Counted from the first letter of the stretch, positions 44,851 to 54,873 are shown. The stretch: 64,000 nucleotides of DNA from CAVTLG01 sp963735495 (GCA_963735495.1 CAVTLG010000014.1:1054001-1118000); one strand, 5' to 3'. Numbers and translations are program-made. The notes: generated from the sequence alone by a model not told the origin.

Positions 44851-44961
44851 ATGATCATTTTATTTAATTTAAAGGAACGTGATGCATATGCTTACCGGCT
44901 CAATGATCCGTCAGTATCTCAGGTCAACCATGCAGTGGGCCGTGGCAAAAAGGACTCTTTT

Positions 44962-46368
44962 ATGACATCTATCATACAACCGCAAGCACCTATGGCAATG
45001 TGCAACGGAGATTTTGTCCCTATGCGTATTGTTGAAGTCGAGTTAGGGCAGGCAGTTTTGCCTGCTCTTTGTGCGACGGATGCGCAAACAGGAAAATGCT
45101 ATCGCCGTGCTCTTTGTCTGGTGCGACTGCATACACAGCCTTTAGGCACTGTTGAACTCTGTTTTGAGCAGGAAGAACTGGATGCGAGTGCCTATCTGCC
45201 TGTTATCTGGCAAGCTCTTAGCGAACAGATTAACCTGCATCTGCAGCGTGACGGTTTGTCTCCTATTACCGCGTTGGATGCGGGGATACTTTCTCAGGAG
45301 GGCATGCCACGCTGTATTGAGGAGCGTGAGCACTTTTTAGTGCATGCTCCCTTTGTCAGCGTGATCGTGCCTACACATGATCGGCCAGAGCGGTTAGCGC
45401 TCTGTTTACGTTCATTGTTGGCATTACACTATCCGCGCTATGAGATCATTGTCGTCGATAATGCTCCGGCTACGTGCGCGACTATTGAGCAGTTCCAGCA
45501 GATCTATTCTGACATCTCCCTGTTACGCTATGTGCGCGAAGATCGCCAGGGACCTTCCTGGGCGCGTAATTGCGGCATGGATGTGGCTCAGGGCGAAATC
45601 CTGGTTTTTGCCGATGATGATGTGGTGGTTGATCCGCACTGGTTGACGGGACTTGTGCGTCCCTTCTTTCTCGCTGAAGACGTGGCCTGTGTTTCTGGCC
45701 TGGTGATGCCGTTGCAGTTGGACACGGCAGCGCAATTCTGGTTTGAGGAGTATGGAGGGTTTCAAAAGGGCTTCTCGCGTCGTATCTTTGATCTGGTGCA
45801 GCATCGGGTCGATATCCCGCTTTACCCTTACAATGCAGGTTTTCTGGGCGTGGGTGCAAGTATGGCCTTTACCACCCAATTTTTGCGTCATATTGGTGGT
45901 TTTGATCCAGCGCTGGGCGGTTGTGGTCCTGCACGCGGTGGTGAGGATCTCGCGGCTTTCTTTCAGGTTATTATCCGTGGTTACAAGATGGTCTATGAAC
46001 CTGCCGCGCTTTTGTATCACCTGCATCGTCAGGACTATGCCAGTCTGCGCCAGCAAATATATAACTATGGTGTTGGGCAGACGGCGTATCTCACGAGGAA
46101 TATTGTCATGCATCCTCAACTCTTGTTTGATTTTCTGGCCAGAGTGCCCTATGGTCTCTTTTTCCTCTTCAACGTGCGCTCATCTAAGAATCTCAAGAAG
46201 ACCACCCTCTATCCTCGTGAACTGACTATGGCAGAGTTAATAGGCATGCTCTATGGCCCTCTTGCCTATTTACAGAGCTGTCGTCTGGTACGGAACGAAC
46301 GTCGATTACATGCGCAACAGGCTTCCAGTCACCATATGAGTGCCAACGGCACACGTGCAGTTGACTAA
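44962..46368 (+). CDS. Family 2 glycosyltransferase with N-terminal extra domain, paralogue 1
   Basis: The ATG at 44962 follows AAGGACTC and gives 468 residues; an open frame extends upstream to 44851 through the hairpin. Residues 1 to about 130 form an unknown domain (VEVELGQAVLPAL, CLVRLHTQPLGTVEL, LPVIWQALSEQI). The GT-A domain begins VSVIVPTHDRPERLALCLRSL, with VVDNAPAT, GPSWARNCGMDVAQGE and ILVFADDDVVVDPHW, then GVGASMAFTTQFLRHIGGFD. The next gene has the same two-domain layout and close sequence, so the pair arose by tandem duplication. Confidence 0.9.
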   Translation: MTSIIQPQAPMAMCNGDFVPMRIVEVELGQAVLPALCATDAQTGKCYRRALCLVRLHTQPLGTVELCFEQEELDASAYLPVIWQALSEQINLHLQRDGLSPITALDAGILSQEGMPRCIEEREHFLVHAPFVSVIVPTHDRPERLALCLRSLLALHYPRYEIIVVDNAPATCATIEQFQQIYSDISLLRYVREDRQGPSWARNCGMDVAQGEILVFADDDVVVDPHWLTGLVRPFFLAEDVACVSGLVMPLQLDTAAQFWFEEYGGFQKGFSRRIFDLVQHRVDIPLYPYNAGFLGVGASMAFTTQFLRHIGGFDPALGGCGPARGGEDLAAFFQVIIRGYKMVYEPAALLYHLHRQDYASLRQQIYNYGVGQTAYLTRNIVMHPQLLFDFLARVPYGLFFLFNVRSSKNLKKTTLYPRELTMAELIGMLYGPLAYLQSCRLVRNERRLHAQQASSHHMSANGTRAVD

Positions 46369-46471
46369 GACCTATCACAATGCTTTCTCTCTTTGAGTGT
46401 CTATCCCCTCCCCCCCTCTTAAATTTATTGTGCGTGCATGTATCTAAAAAGTGGACATGTGGAAGAAGTGT

Positions 46472-47890
46472 ATGGGAATGGTAATAAAGCAAAAAGCAGC
46501 CAATTTTGGCATACAAGCAAGGAACTTCGTTCCTACGCGTGTCATGGAGATTGAACTTGGGCAGCCGCTCTTGCCGTTGATCTCCGCTGTTGACGAACAA
46601 CAGGCGCAACTGTATCAACGGGCTCTTTGTCTGGTACGCTTACATGCGCAACCATTGGGTACCGTTACCGTGGCATTGCCTCCCGCTGGTCTCCCTGTAC
46701 AGGCGTATCTGCCTGTGCTCTGGGATGCTCTGCGCGAGGAAATTAATGCGCATCTTTTGCAAGATGGTTTGCCAGCGGTTAGGGAACTGACCGCGCATGG
46801 TCTCACGAACAGTGAAGTACCGCGTTGTCAGGCGGAACGCGCACAATTCCTGGCCAATGCGCCTTGCGTGAGCGTCATTGTTTCAACGCATGATCGGCCC
46901 GCCTGTTTTGCCACCTGCTTGCGTTCTCTGTTAGCGCTGCGTTATCCGCGTTATGAAATAATAGTCGTGGATAATGCGCCGAGTAGTAGCGCGACTGCCG
47001 ACCTGGTACAGCAGTGTGATGCGCATGAGCCTGCTGTACGCTACATCTGTGAGCCGCGCCAGGGGCTAGCTCTGGCGCGTAATTGTGGTATCCAGGCTGC
47101 CAGGGGAGCGATCCTGGTATTTACTGACGATGATGTGGTGGTTGATCCTTACTGGTTAGTTGAACTTGTGCGTCCATTCAGTCTCTCTGAGCGGGTGGCG
47201 TGTGTCTCAGGTCTTATTGTGCCTTTACGGCTTGACACGGAGGCACAGTTCTGGTTTGAGGCCTATGGCGGTTTCAGTAGAGGTTTCTCCCGGCGTTGCT
47301 ATGATATGGCGGAGCATCGCCAGTCTTCACCGGTGTATCCGTATTGTGCTGGCTCTTTTGGCACTGGCGCGAGTATGGCTTTTAGCGCCAGCTTTTTGCA
47401 GCGTATGGGGGGATTTGATCCAGCTCTGGGTGCGGGTCGTCCAACGCAGGGCGGTGAAGACATTGCGATGTTTTTTCAGGTCATCAAGCAAGGCTATACA
47501 CTCGTCTACGAACCTCGTGCACTGCTGTATCATCTGCATCGTCAGGAGTACGCGGCGCTGCTCAAGCAGTTGCGCGGCAACGGTGTTGGACTGACTGCGT
47601 ATCTGACAAAAAATATCGTGGATCATCCGCAACTGCTCTGCGAGTTTCTGGCAAAGGTTCCTGTGGGCCTCTTTCTGCTATTACGTAATCGTTATGCGGG
47701 AACCACGGCGACCACACAGGCCATGGCCAGTTATCCGCGTGCATTGGCGCTGGCTGAACTGAGTGCTATGCTCTCTGGACCCTTTGCTTACCTGCGGAGT
47801 TGTTGGCAGATGCGTGGTGAACGTCATGCTATCCCACATCAGGAAATAGTCCGTGATCTTGCTGTCACGTCAGGAGATGTTGTCCAGTGA
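46472..47890 (+). CDS. Family 2 glycosyltransferase with N-terminal extra domain, paralogue 2
   Basis: The second tandem copy has about 472 residues from ATG 46472 (GGAAGAAG upstream; the frame is open back to GTG 46451). The N-terminal domain repeats the paralogue's signatures (MEIELGQPLLPLI, CLVRLHAQPLGTVTV, LPVLWDALREEI), as does the GT-A core (VSVIVSTHDRPACFATCLRSL, ILVFTDDDVVVDPYW, GTGASMAFSASFLQRMGGFD). Differences concentrate between the domains. Its end overlaps the flippase start (GTGA). Confidence 0.9.
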   Translation: MGMVIKQKAANFGIQARNFVPTRVMEIELGQPLLPLISAVDEQQAQLYQRALCLVRLHAQPLGTVTVALPPAGLPVQAYLPVLWDALREEINAHLLQDGLPAVRELTAHGLTNSEVPRCQAERAQFLANAPCVSVIVSTHDRPACFATCLRSLLALRYPRYEIIVVDNAPSSSATADLVQQCDAHEPAVRYICEPRQGLALARNCGIQAARGAILVFTDDDVVVDPYWLVELVRPFSLSERVACVSGLIVPLRLDTEAQFWFEAYGGFSRGFSRRCYDMAEHRQSSPVYPYCAGSFGTGASMAFSASFLQRMGGFDPALGAGRPTQGGEDIAMFFQVIKQGYTLVYEPRALLYHLHRQEYAALLKQLRGNGVGLTAYLTKNIVDHPQLLCEFLAKVPVGLFLLLRNRYAGTTATTQAMASYPRALALAELSAMLSGPFAYLRSCWQMRGERHAIPHQEIVRDLAVTSGDVVQ

Positions 47891-49215
47891 AGATATGGCA
47901 GTGGATCAGAACAAACCAGGTGATCTTGACGAACGCAAGTTCACTGGTCGGTACAACTGCGGTTACATCCGTGTTAGGCTTTGTTTACTGGTGGCTGGCG
48001 GCTCGTCGTTTTCTGCCTGCTGATGTTGGTATCGCCTCTGCGGCTGTTTCTGCGATGATGCTGTTGGGCAGTTTTTGTGCTTTAGGCCTGGGCACGCTCT
48101 TGATTACAGAATTGCCGCGCCAGCCGGAGCGTACTCTATCGTTGATGAGTACGGCAGTACTGGTAGTAGCCAGTGTGGGGGCTGTCGTGGGCCTGCTTTT
48201 CGCGCTACTGGCTCCATTTGTCGCGGCAAGTTTTCTCCCGTTGCGTGCGACGGTCCTTGATATGGGTATGTTTGCCCTTGGTGTGAGCCTCACCTCTGTG
48301 ACGCTGGTGCTGGATCAGGCATGTATTGGCCTGTTGCGTGGAGGCTTACAGCTCTGGCGCAATGCGCTCTTCGCGTTTGCCAAACTGCTTGTGCTTTTTC
48401 TGGTCAGCCTGTACATAGCGCAAGAGGCAGGTATGACTATTTATGCCGCCTGGGCCTGTGGCAACGCCCTATCGTTAGGTGTATTGGTGCTACCCCTGCT
48501 GAGAAGAAAAAAGCGCCTCTGCAAAAATGATCTGCCGCAGTGGAGCTTTCTGCGCAAGTTGGGAGGCGCGGCTATGCAGCATCACTTGCTGAATTTGACC
48601 TTGCAGGCCCCAACCTTTCTGTTACCGGTGCTCGTGACCGGGCTGCTCTCGGCCAGCATGAATGCCTGGTTTTATATGTCCTGGATGCTGGCCAATTTTA
48701 TTTTTATGCTATCACTGGCGCTCACCACTGTATTACATGCGACCAACTCTGCCCAGCCTGCGGCCTTAGCGCATAAAGCGCGTGTGACTATTGCTCTCTC
48801 ACTGCTGGTGAGTGTGATCGCTGCTGCGCTTTTGTTCGGGGATACGCGGCAGATATTGAGCATCTTTGGCCGCAGCTATGCGCAGCACGCGACCTGGTGT
48901 TTACGTATCTTGATCCTGGCGGCCTTTCCGCTCATCGTCAAAAACCATTACATCTCAATCTGTCGTATCCGGGATCGTGTGGCGCATGCCATGCTGGGTA
49001 TGCTGCCGGGGGGGATACTGGAATTAGTGGGAGCGATGGGTGGCGCTCGTGTGGCAGGCTTAACCGGTGTGAGCATCGGGTGGGTTAGCGCTATTTTCGT
49101 CGAGGCCATCTTTATGTTGCCCTGTGTCTATACTACTGTGTACGCCAGAGCGGCTACGTCAGAGCAGTCTGTAGGGGCAACCTCGCCATTGCGTTTGAAG
49201 TTCTTTTCACGTTAA
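47887..49215 (+). CDS. Polysaccharide flippase (Wzx-like, MOP superfamily)
   Basis: This 442-residue membrane protein has about 12 hydrophobic helices. ILTNASSLVGTTAVTSVLGF and WWLAARRFLPADVGIASA at the start are characteristic of lipid-linked oligosaccharide flippases. It would move the repeat unit made by the upstream glycosyltransferases to the outside. GTG start overlaps the previous stop codon. Confidence 0.88.
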   Translation: MKIWQWIRTNQVILTNASSLVGTTAVTSVLGFVYWWLAARRFLPADVGIASAAVSAMMLLGSFCALGLGTLLITELPRQPERTLSLMSTAVLVVASVGAVVGLLFALLAPFVAASFLPLRATVLDMGMFALGVSLTSVTLVLDQACIGLLRGGLQLWRNALFAFAKLLVLFLVSLYIAQEAGMTIYAAWACGNALSLGVLVLPLLRRKKRLCKNDLPQWSFLRKLGGAAMQHHLLNLTLQAPTFLLPVLVTGLLSASMNAWFYMSWMLANFIFMLSLALTTVLHATNSAQPAALAHKARVTIALSLLVSVIAAALLFGDTRQILSIFGRSYAQHATWCLRILILAAFPLIVKNHYISICRIRDRVAHAMLGMLPGGILELVGAMGGARVAGLTGVSIGWVSAIFVEAIFMLPCVYTTVYARAATSEQSVGATSPLRLKFFSR

Positions 49216-49334
49216 GCCGCTCTTTTTTTCAATGAGGATCTCTTTTCTGCTGGTCAGTCAGGTGGGTGCAAATGCGCGGGTTGCTTACAGTGCAACGATG
49301 ACGCTGGCGAGAAGAGATTGCGGAGATCTACCCT

Positions 49335-51239
49335 GTGAGTCAACCACTCTATTTGAAAGTCTTAACGCGCTTGAGGCGCGACTGCGCATCTATTCAGGAT
49401 CTGTTTGCGCGTGTATCACTGTTTAACGCTGTACAAAGTATCAGTTTGAGCGATCTGCCAGCTATAACGTTGCCGTTTTTCGCCTTTTTCCTCTGGTCAC
49501 TCTCCTTGCAACACGAAAGCGTACGGAGCATGAACGATCTAGGCATGGTCTCTACCTTTCCTCCTTTGCTCATCGTGGCGCTGGTGTTGATGGTGAGCAG
49601 TTTTTGTCTGGCGTTGCGGCGACCTCACCTGCTGGAGGTCGTGCTCTTGCTGCATATTGTTTTGCTCATATGTATGCTCTATGGTATCGAAAATATTGTT
49701 GAGGAAGCTCCCCGCTTTAGCGTGGTCTATCGTCATGCTGGTTATACCGAATATATTATGCGCACCGGTAGCGTCAATCCAGACCTGGACACCTATTTTA
49801 GCTGGCCTGGTTTCTTTATTCTCAGTGCGCTCTTGACGCAGCTTGCAGGCTACCATGACATTCTGGCCTACGCGGGCTGGGCACCTGTGTTCTTTAACCT
49901 GATTGCGCTTGGTCCGCTCTACCTGATTTTCACGGCATTGACGACCAATAGACGCCTGATCTGGCTGAGTTTAGGCTTTTTTTTTCTTACCAACTGGATT
50001 GGGCAAGATTATTTTTCGCCGCAGGGATTGAATTTTTTCATCTACCTGGTGCTCATTGCGATCTTGCTCACCTGGTTTCAGGTGCAGAAGCCGGGTGCAT
50101 GGGGCCAGTACCTGGCGCGTCTGTGCGCCTTTGCGCCCGCGACAGGTCACGTGTGTAGCTGGCTTGTTGCGCCTGCGACATGCTACACACCATTGCAAAA
50201 GTGGCAACGCGGCGCTCTGCTGGTGCTGCTCCTCACGATTTTTGCTTTCTCTGTGTATAGCCATCCCTTAACGCCCTTTTTTGTGCTGGCCAGTGTGATC
50301 GTGCTGGTGCTGTTTCAGCGTTGTCGTCCACGTTGGCTGCCGTTTGTGCTGGCTCTCATGGTTGCAGTGTGGATTGTGTTGATGGCGAGACCTTTTTTAG
50401 TGGGACATACATCCATGGTTGTGGGCAATGTGGGCCAGTTGAGCGGCGCAGTCACGACCAATGTAACCGGGCGTGTCCACGGAGATCCTGCTCACACATT
50501 TATCACCACTTTGCGTGTGGTGATGGCGGGGCTGCTATGGCTGTGCGCGCTGGCAGGGGGGATACGTCGTTTGCGTCAGGGCCATAGCGATAGTGTCTGT
50601 ATCTTACTGGCTCTGGCACCTTTTCCGTTACTGGTTGCGCAGCAGTATGGCGGTGAGATGTTCTTGCGTATCTACCTCTTCTCACTACCCTTTATGGTCT
50701 TTTTGGCGGCTGCGTGCTTTATCGATGCCGGTCATCTGCCGATGCGTGAAGCGTCCTCTCGGTTTTTGCTTGTCACCACCCTGGCATCTTTGCTCTTGCT
50801 TGGTGGTTTCCTTTTTACGCGCTACGGAAACGAACGTATGGACTATGTGACCTATCAGGAGGCTACGGGTGTGCGCTATCTCTATCACGTGGCGCGGCCT
50901 GGTGCGCTTTTTCTGGGAGGCTGGAACGATACGCCCTGGCTTTTTAAGGATTACGAGCGTTATAGCTGTGACTCGCTGGCTGATGTGTTACCAACTGCCG
51001 TCGCGCAGCATAACGTTGCCGCCATCGTCCAATTTATCAAGCGTCAGCATCGTCCGCAGTCCTTCGTGATTTTGACGCGGGCGCAAGAGGCACAGGCGGA
51101 AGCATTTGCCGATTTACCACCGGGTGTGCTTGATCGTTTAGGGGTAGCACTGGAGCAGTCTGGGCAATTTACGCTGATCTATCATACAGCGGATGTGCAG
51201 GTGTTTCTTTCAATCCCTCAAATGGGTCACGAAAAATAG
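49335..51239 (+). CDS. Large polytopic membrane protein, possible GT-C transferase or polymerase
   Basis: The 634-residue protein has roughly 12 membrane segments through residue 490, then a soluble tail of about 140 residues. After the third segment it reads VNPDLDTYFSWPGFFILSAL, an acidic-aromatic loop in the place where GT-C enzymes and polysaccharide polymerases have their functional loop. Family not recognised. Start GTG 49335 has GGAG nine bases upstream. Its place after the flippase suggests a role in chain assembly or export. Confidence 0.7.
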   Translation: MSQPLYLKVLTRLRRDCASIQDLFARVSLFNAVQSISLSDLPAITLPFFAFFLWSLSLQHESVRSMNDLGMVSTFPPLLIVALVLMVSSFCLALRRPHLLEVVLLLHIVLLICMLYGIENIVEEAPRFSVVYRHAGYTEYIMRTGSVNPDLDTYFSWPGFFILSALLTQLAGYHDILAYAGWAPVFFNLIALGPLYLIFTALTTNRRLIWLSLGFFFLTNWIGQDYFSPQGLNFFIYLVLIAILLTWFQVQKPGAWGQYLARLCAFAPATGHVCSWLVAPATCYTPLQKWQRGALLVLLLTIFAFSVYSHPLTPFFVLASVIVLVLFQRCRPRWLPFVLALMVAVWIVLMARPFLVGHTSMVVGNVGQLSGAVTTNVTGRVHGDPAHTFITTLRVVMAGLLWLCALAGGIRRLRQGHSDSVCILLALAPFPLLVAQQYGGEMFLRIYLFSLPFMVFLAAACFIDAGHLPMREASSRFLLVTTLASLLLLGGFLFTRYGNERMDYVTYQEATGVRYLYHVARPGALFLGGWNDTPWLFKDYERYSCDSLADVLPTAVAQHNVAAIVQFIKRQHRPQSFVILTRAQEAQAEAFADLPPGVLDRLGVALEQSGQFTLIYHTADVQVFLSIPQMGHEK

Positions 51240-51535
51240 AGACTCCTGCAACCCCTTTAGGAAGAAAGTATACACACAAAAGCTAAAGAGGTCAAACGAA
51301 GATGCTATAGGATGCTAGTGATAGGTGGACGCTCTTTATCCTAATGGGGTAATATTTTTATTGTGCTTTGCTATAGGTTGCGGGCTGGTGTATGCTGAAT
51401 CCAAAAGCCCAACAGGTGTAGATGTTCTATCGAGTAGAGAACGAAGCAAGGCATCTGCGCAGCTCCTTTTGTTGTCGAAATATCGAAATGCGCTTTTTGC
51501 CGATGATCTACAGAGAAATTGAAGATGGAGGTTCT
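51240..51535. other. Intergenic region before glycoside hydrolase
   Basis: About 300 bases. An open frame extends upstream of the hydrolase start but lacks hydrolase features. No clear promoter or terminator seen. Confidence 0.4.
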
Positions 51536-52921
51536 ATGCTTTCCACATATAAGGATCGTCGATTATATACGGGATTGTTCAGCTTCGTCCTTTTCGCGCT
51601 CGTGTTTGTGCCATCAGCGAAGCCTGCGTATAAAAACTATCATATACCGACAACAACGATTTCTGTGGCGCTGTCCTCTCCTGTCGGCGTAAGTAATCTG
51701 GAAACCGGAGCCACGCATACAGAAAATGATGTTGATCCTTACGCTAATTCCCGCGCTATGGTCTCTGCCAGGCGGCTCTTGCAATCATCGCTCTTCTACC
51801 AGAATCAGGCCATTATGGGCTGGGGAGCAGACGATCCTGAACCTGCCCCTGGTGTCTATAATTGGAGTAGCCTGGATGCTCGTGTGCAGTTAATGCGCGA
51901 GACGCATGCCAGGATGGTGTTGACGCTTTGCTGTGCGCCTGGTTGGATGCGACCGCCGGGCTACCAGGACGATTGGAGCAATCTGGAGGTTGCACCTGCC
52001 CCCGATCATGTGCAGGACTTTGCCAATCTGGCGCAGGCTGTGGCACTGCGTTATCCCGATGTGGCATATTTCCAGGTCTGGAACGAGTTCAAAGGCATGT
52101 GGAGTACATCTCCGGGGGCGACGCCTGGTATTGAGGACAGCAATCGCTGGGATTATGAGCGCTATACGACGCTCTATAATGCTGTCTATACGGCGATTAA
52201 GCAGGTACGTCCGCGAGACTTGGTTGGTGGACCCTATATAACTATGGCCAGTGTGGGCAACCGCGTGGGTGCGGCGCTAGCAGGTCCCAGTTATGTGTGG
52301 GGTACCTTTGACGAACGCTCACTCGACGCCATTAAATATTGGCTGATGCATAAGGATGGGGCCGATTTTATTACCGTCGATGGCAGTTCTGCGAATGGTG
52401 ATGGTGTCTGGTTGACGAATCCTTTTGTGGCCGTGCAGAAATTTATTGCCGTGACGCGTTGGATTCGTACGCAGCCAGATGGCGGGGCAACTCTGCCTAT
52501 CTGGTGGGCGGAGTGGTATACTGGTCATCCATCGATTGCCGGCAGTCTGAATTACTACAATGCGCTGATGGCCGCGGCGGAGATCGCGACCGTCCAAAGT
52601 GGAGCGGCGGCGGCCCTTATCTGGTCGCCACAGGGAAATGCGCGTGGCTTTTCTTATCCCGAAGGGATCTGGACCAACCCTTTTCGTGCAGGAGGTGGTC
52701 AGGCAACTCCCTATTATGCCACATCGTATGCCTTTATGCATTACTTTGGACCTGGCACATGGCTCTACAAAACAACGACCTCCACCATAAACGTGTCGGT
52801 GATTGCGTCTGCGACAAAGACGCTGGTAGTGAATCGTCTCTCCTGGGTACAGGAAATTATTGTGAATGGCATCGCCTATTACCTCAATCCCTACCAGGTG
52901 ATCGTTATCAGGACGCCATAA
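51536..52921 (+). CDS. Secreted clan-A glycoside hydrolase (GH39/GH5-like)
   Basis: The ATG at 51536 follows GGAGG and gives 461 residues. An N-terminal signal or anchor (YTGLFSFVLFALVFVP) precedes a TIM barrel. ALRYPDVAYFQVWNEFKG carries the acid/base glutamate and LPIWWAEWYTG the nucleophile, the paired strand-4 and strand-7 positions of clan A. GYQDDWSNLEVAPAPDH forms the loop after the third strand. A small beta domain closes the C-terminus. It probably trims or recycles the polysaccharide made by this cluster. Confidence 0.78.
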   Translation: MLSTYKDRRLYTGLFSFVLFALVFVPSAKPAYKNYHIPTTTISVALSSPVGVSNLETGATHTENDVDPYANSRAMVSARRLLQSSLFYQNQAIMGWGADDPEPAPGVYNWSSLDARVQLMRETHARMVLTLCCAPGWMRPPGYQDDWSNLEVAPAPDHVQDFANLAQAVALRYPDVAYFQVWNEFKGMWSTSPGATPGIEDSNRWDYERYTTLYNAVYTAIKQVRPRDLVGGPYITMASVGNRVGAALAGPSYVWGTFDERSLDAIKYWLMHKDGADFITVDGSSANGDGVWLTNPFVAVQKFIAVTRWIRTQPDGGATLPIWWAEWYTGHPSIAGSLNYYNALMAAAEIATVQSGAAAALIWSPQGNARGFSYPEGIWTNPFRAGGGQATPYYATSYAFMHYFGPGTWLYKTTTSTINVSVIASATKTLVVNRLSWVQEIIVNGIAYYLNPYQVIVIRTP

Positions 52922-52941
52922 GCGTAATCGCATGCTTTTGT

Positions 52942-52996
52942 CAGAGGTCATCAATGGGTTTCACAATCGAAAGGTGAAACCCATTGATGACCTCTG
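52942..52996 (+). terminator. 23-bp perfect inverted repeat
   Basis: CAGAGGTCATCAATGGGTT and three further bases pair perfectly with their complement at 52974-52996 around a nine-base loop. No T-run follows at once, so it may be a strong hairpin terminator, an RNA-processing site or a fixed inverted repeat. Confidence 0.6.
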
Positions 52997-53048
52997 GTTC
53001 GCGTTATTTTAAGCCCTGTCGAACTGGCTGATGGTCAGGCATCTGTGC

Positions 53049-53081
53049 TATGTGCGAGACTTTCGAAAGGTTTCGCACATA
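53049..53081. promoter_or_regulatory. Inverted repeat upstream of deoR-family gene
   Basis: TATGTGCGA and TCGCACATA flank a 15-base centre. It lies about 20 bases before the -35 box of the DeoR-family gene and could be its operator. Confidence 0.45.
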
Positions 53082-53103
53082 GTTTGAGCAACTGTTGACA
53101 AAA

Positions 53104-53132
53104 TTGTGAAAGATTGTGTAAACTGGTATAAT
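53104..53132 (+). promoter_or_regulatory. Predicted promoter of deoR-family gene
   Basis: TTGTGA (53104-53109) and a perfect TATAAT (53127-53132) are 17 bases apart. Confidence 0.6.
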
Positions 53133-53232
53133 GCAGAAATGCTAGTAGCGGGGAGGCATTTTGTGAAAAGAGCGGCGTATGGTTTTGACCGGGCTGAAAA
53201 GCGTAAAATAGGAGCATAGCGAACAGGTATGT

Positions 53233-54039
53233 ATGTTGAAAAATGAGAAGGGTGACGGAGACCTTCCCGCAGAGATGCGCAGAGATCAGATCCTCGCGTA
53301 CATCAAGTCCAGGGACTTTGCCCGTGTTGTCGATCTGAGTGCGATGTTTCGTGTGTCCGAAGTCACTGTGCGCGGAGACCTGGATGTCCTGGCAGATCGG
53401 GGGCAGATCCGGCGTATCCGTGGTGGGGCTATGCCGCGCTCGATGCCCAACTCGGAACGTCCGTTTGAGGAAATGAAGAGTTCGCGTGTTGCCGAGAAAG
53501 CCAATATTGGGCGGCTCGCCGCCAGTCTTGTCGATCATGGCGAAACTATTTTGCTGGATGTGGGAACCACCACCACTGCGGTGGCGCGCGCGCTCCTGGA
53601 ACGTGAAGAATTACGGGATATCGTGCTCTTTACCAATGCGGTCAATATCGCGCTGGAGCTAGAAGTCGCCATTCCGCGTTTTACCGTTGTGCTTACGGGC
53701 GGGACGTTGCGGCCAATGCAGCATTCGCTGGTTGATCCTTTGGGTAGCGTGATTCTTGAGCAGATCAATGCGCATACGGTTTTTCTCGGCTGTAATGGTA
53801 TCGATGCGACTCATGGTGTGACAAACGTTAATCTGCCTGAAGCAGCGATGAAGCGGCGCATGTTGCAGGCTGCGCGTAGGCGTGTGATCGTTGCTGATGG
53901 CTCAAAGGTTGGCGAAGTTGCTCTGGCCTATCTGTGTGGTGTTGATGAGATCGACCTGCTGATTACCGACAACTCTGCCGATGCGGCGGTGTTGGCCTCT
54001 CTCCGCGAACGGGATCTTGAAGTGCTGGTGACGCCGTAG
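53233..54039 (+). CDS. DeoR/GlpR family transcriptional regulator
   Basis: The 268-residue repressor has the DeoR winged helix (RRDQILAYIKSRDFARVVDLS, VSEVTVRGDLDVL, IRRIRGGA) and the DeoRC sugar-phosphate sensor (ILLDVGTTTTAVARAL, LFTNAVNIALEL, VLTGGTLR, FLGCNGIDATHGVT, VIVADGSKVGEVAL). The ligand is likely a phosphosugar. No sugar operon is adjacent, and the nearest neighbours are the glycoside hydrolase and an RRM protein, so the target is open. Confidence 0.93.
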   Translation: MLKNEKGDGDLPAEMRRDQILAYIKSRDFARVVDLSAMFRVSEVTVRGDLDVLADRGQIRRIRGGAMPRSMPNSERPFEEMKSSRVAEKANIGRLAASLVDHGETILLDVGTTTTAVARALLEREELRDIVLFTNAVNIALELEVAIPRFTVVLTGGTLRPMQHSLVDPLGSVILEQINAHTVFLGCNGIDATHGVTNVNLPEAAMKRRMLQAARRRVIVADGSKVGEVALAYLCGVDEIDLLITDNSADAAVLASLRERDLEVLVTP

Positions 54040-54341
54040 GCGCGGGCTAACCCGTAGCTCACCATGCATCGCATGCCACGTTTCATCTATTGTGTCCTCT
54101 TGTCTGCAAATCACTGGAAGATCTATAAGCATATGGATCTCGTTATGCTCTATCTGCCGGTGCATGAATTTTGAACTCATGCATTGAATGCTATAAATGA
54201 GCAGTGATTTTTCGCGTGCGAAAAATATGCGTAGGTGGTATAATGAGAATGATGACGTCAGATGTTGTTGTATCGTTCTGTGAGAAGATGTCTCCTCCGA
54301 CAGCAATAAATTGAGTGACGTCGGAATGGGAGCATATCAAC

Positions 54342-54662
54342 GTGAAGTTGTATGTAGGGAAACTACCATATCAGACGACCGACCAGGATCTTGCCGATAT
54401 CTTTGGGCAACTGGGCCAGGTCATTTCAGCAACAGTGATCATGGATCGTGAAACGGGACGTAGTAAAGGCTTCGGCTTTGTTGAGATGAGTAATGACCAG
54501 GAGGCTCAGGCTGCTATCCAGCAGTTAAATAATTCAACCCTGGAGGGTCGTACCATCGTTGTGAATGAGGCGAACGAGCGACGAGATCCACGCAGTGGCG
54601 GCGGCGGTGGTTTCCAACGGCGTCCTGGTGGTGGCAGCGGTTTTCGCGACCGACGCTACTAA
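54342..54662 (+). CDS. RRM-domain RNA-binding protein
   Basis: A single RRM of the cyanobacterial Rbp type followed by a glycine/arginine tail, 106 residues. RNP2 is KLYVGKLPY and RNP1 is KGFGFVEM. The GTG at 54342 follows GGGAG by nine bases; a GTG at 54315 is less likely. Such proteins act as RNA chaperones, often cold-induced. A perfect TATAAT at 54239-54244 lies in the 270-base upstream gap. A strong terminator follows. Confidence 0.92.
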   Translation: MKLYVGKLPYQTTDQDLADIFGQLGQVISATVIMDRETGRSKGFGFVEMSNDQEAQAAIQQLNNSTLEGRTIVVNEANERRDPRSGGGGGFQRRPGGGSGFRDRRY

Positions 54663-54732
54663 GTCATCCTCTGCCTGAAGGGAGAGATACGTGGCCCATT
54701 TCAGGCGAAAAAAAGTAATGTTTAGGGCGTAG

Positions 54733-54772
54733 AAAAAGGGAACATCAATAGGTTTGTTGATGTTCCCTTTTT
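54733..54772 (+). terminator. Intrinsic terminator after RRM gene
   Basis: AAAAAGGGAACATCAA and TTGATGTTCCCTTTTT form a 16-base-pair perfect stem with an eight-base loop and T-run. Confidence 0.9.
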
Positions 54773-54873
54773 GATGTATGCCTGACTACAAGCAGCATGG
54801 CTTGACGATTGGCCGTGTGAAAGTCTGATCAGACATTTCTTTCCCTTTCTGTCTCTAGCGTGCTTTCTTGCTT

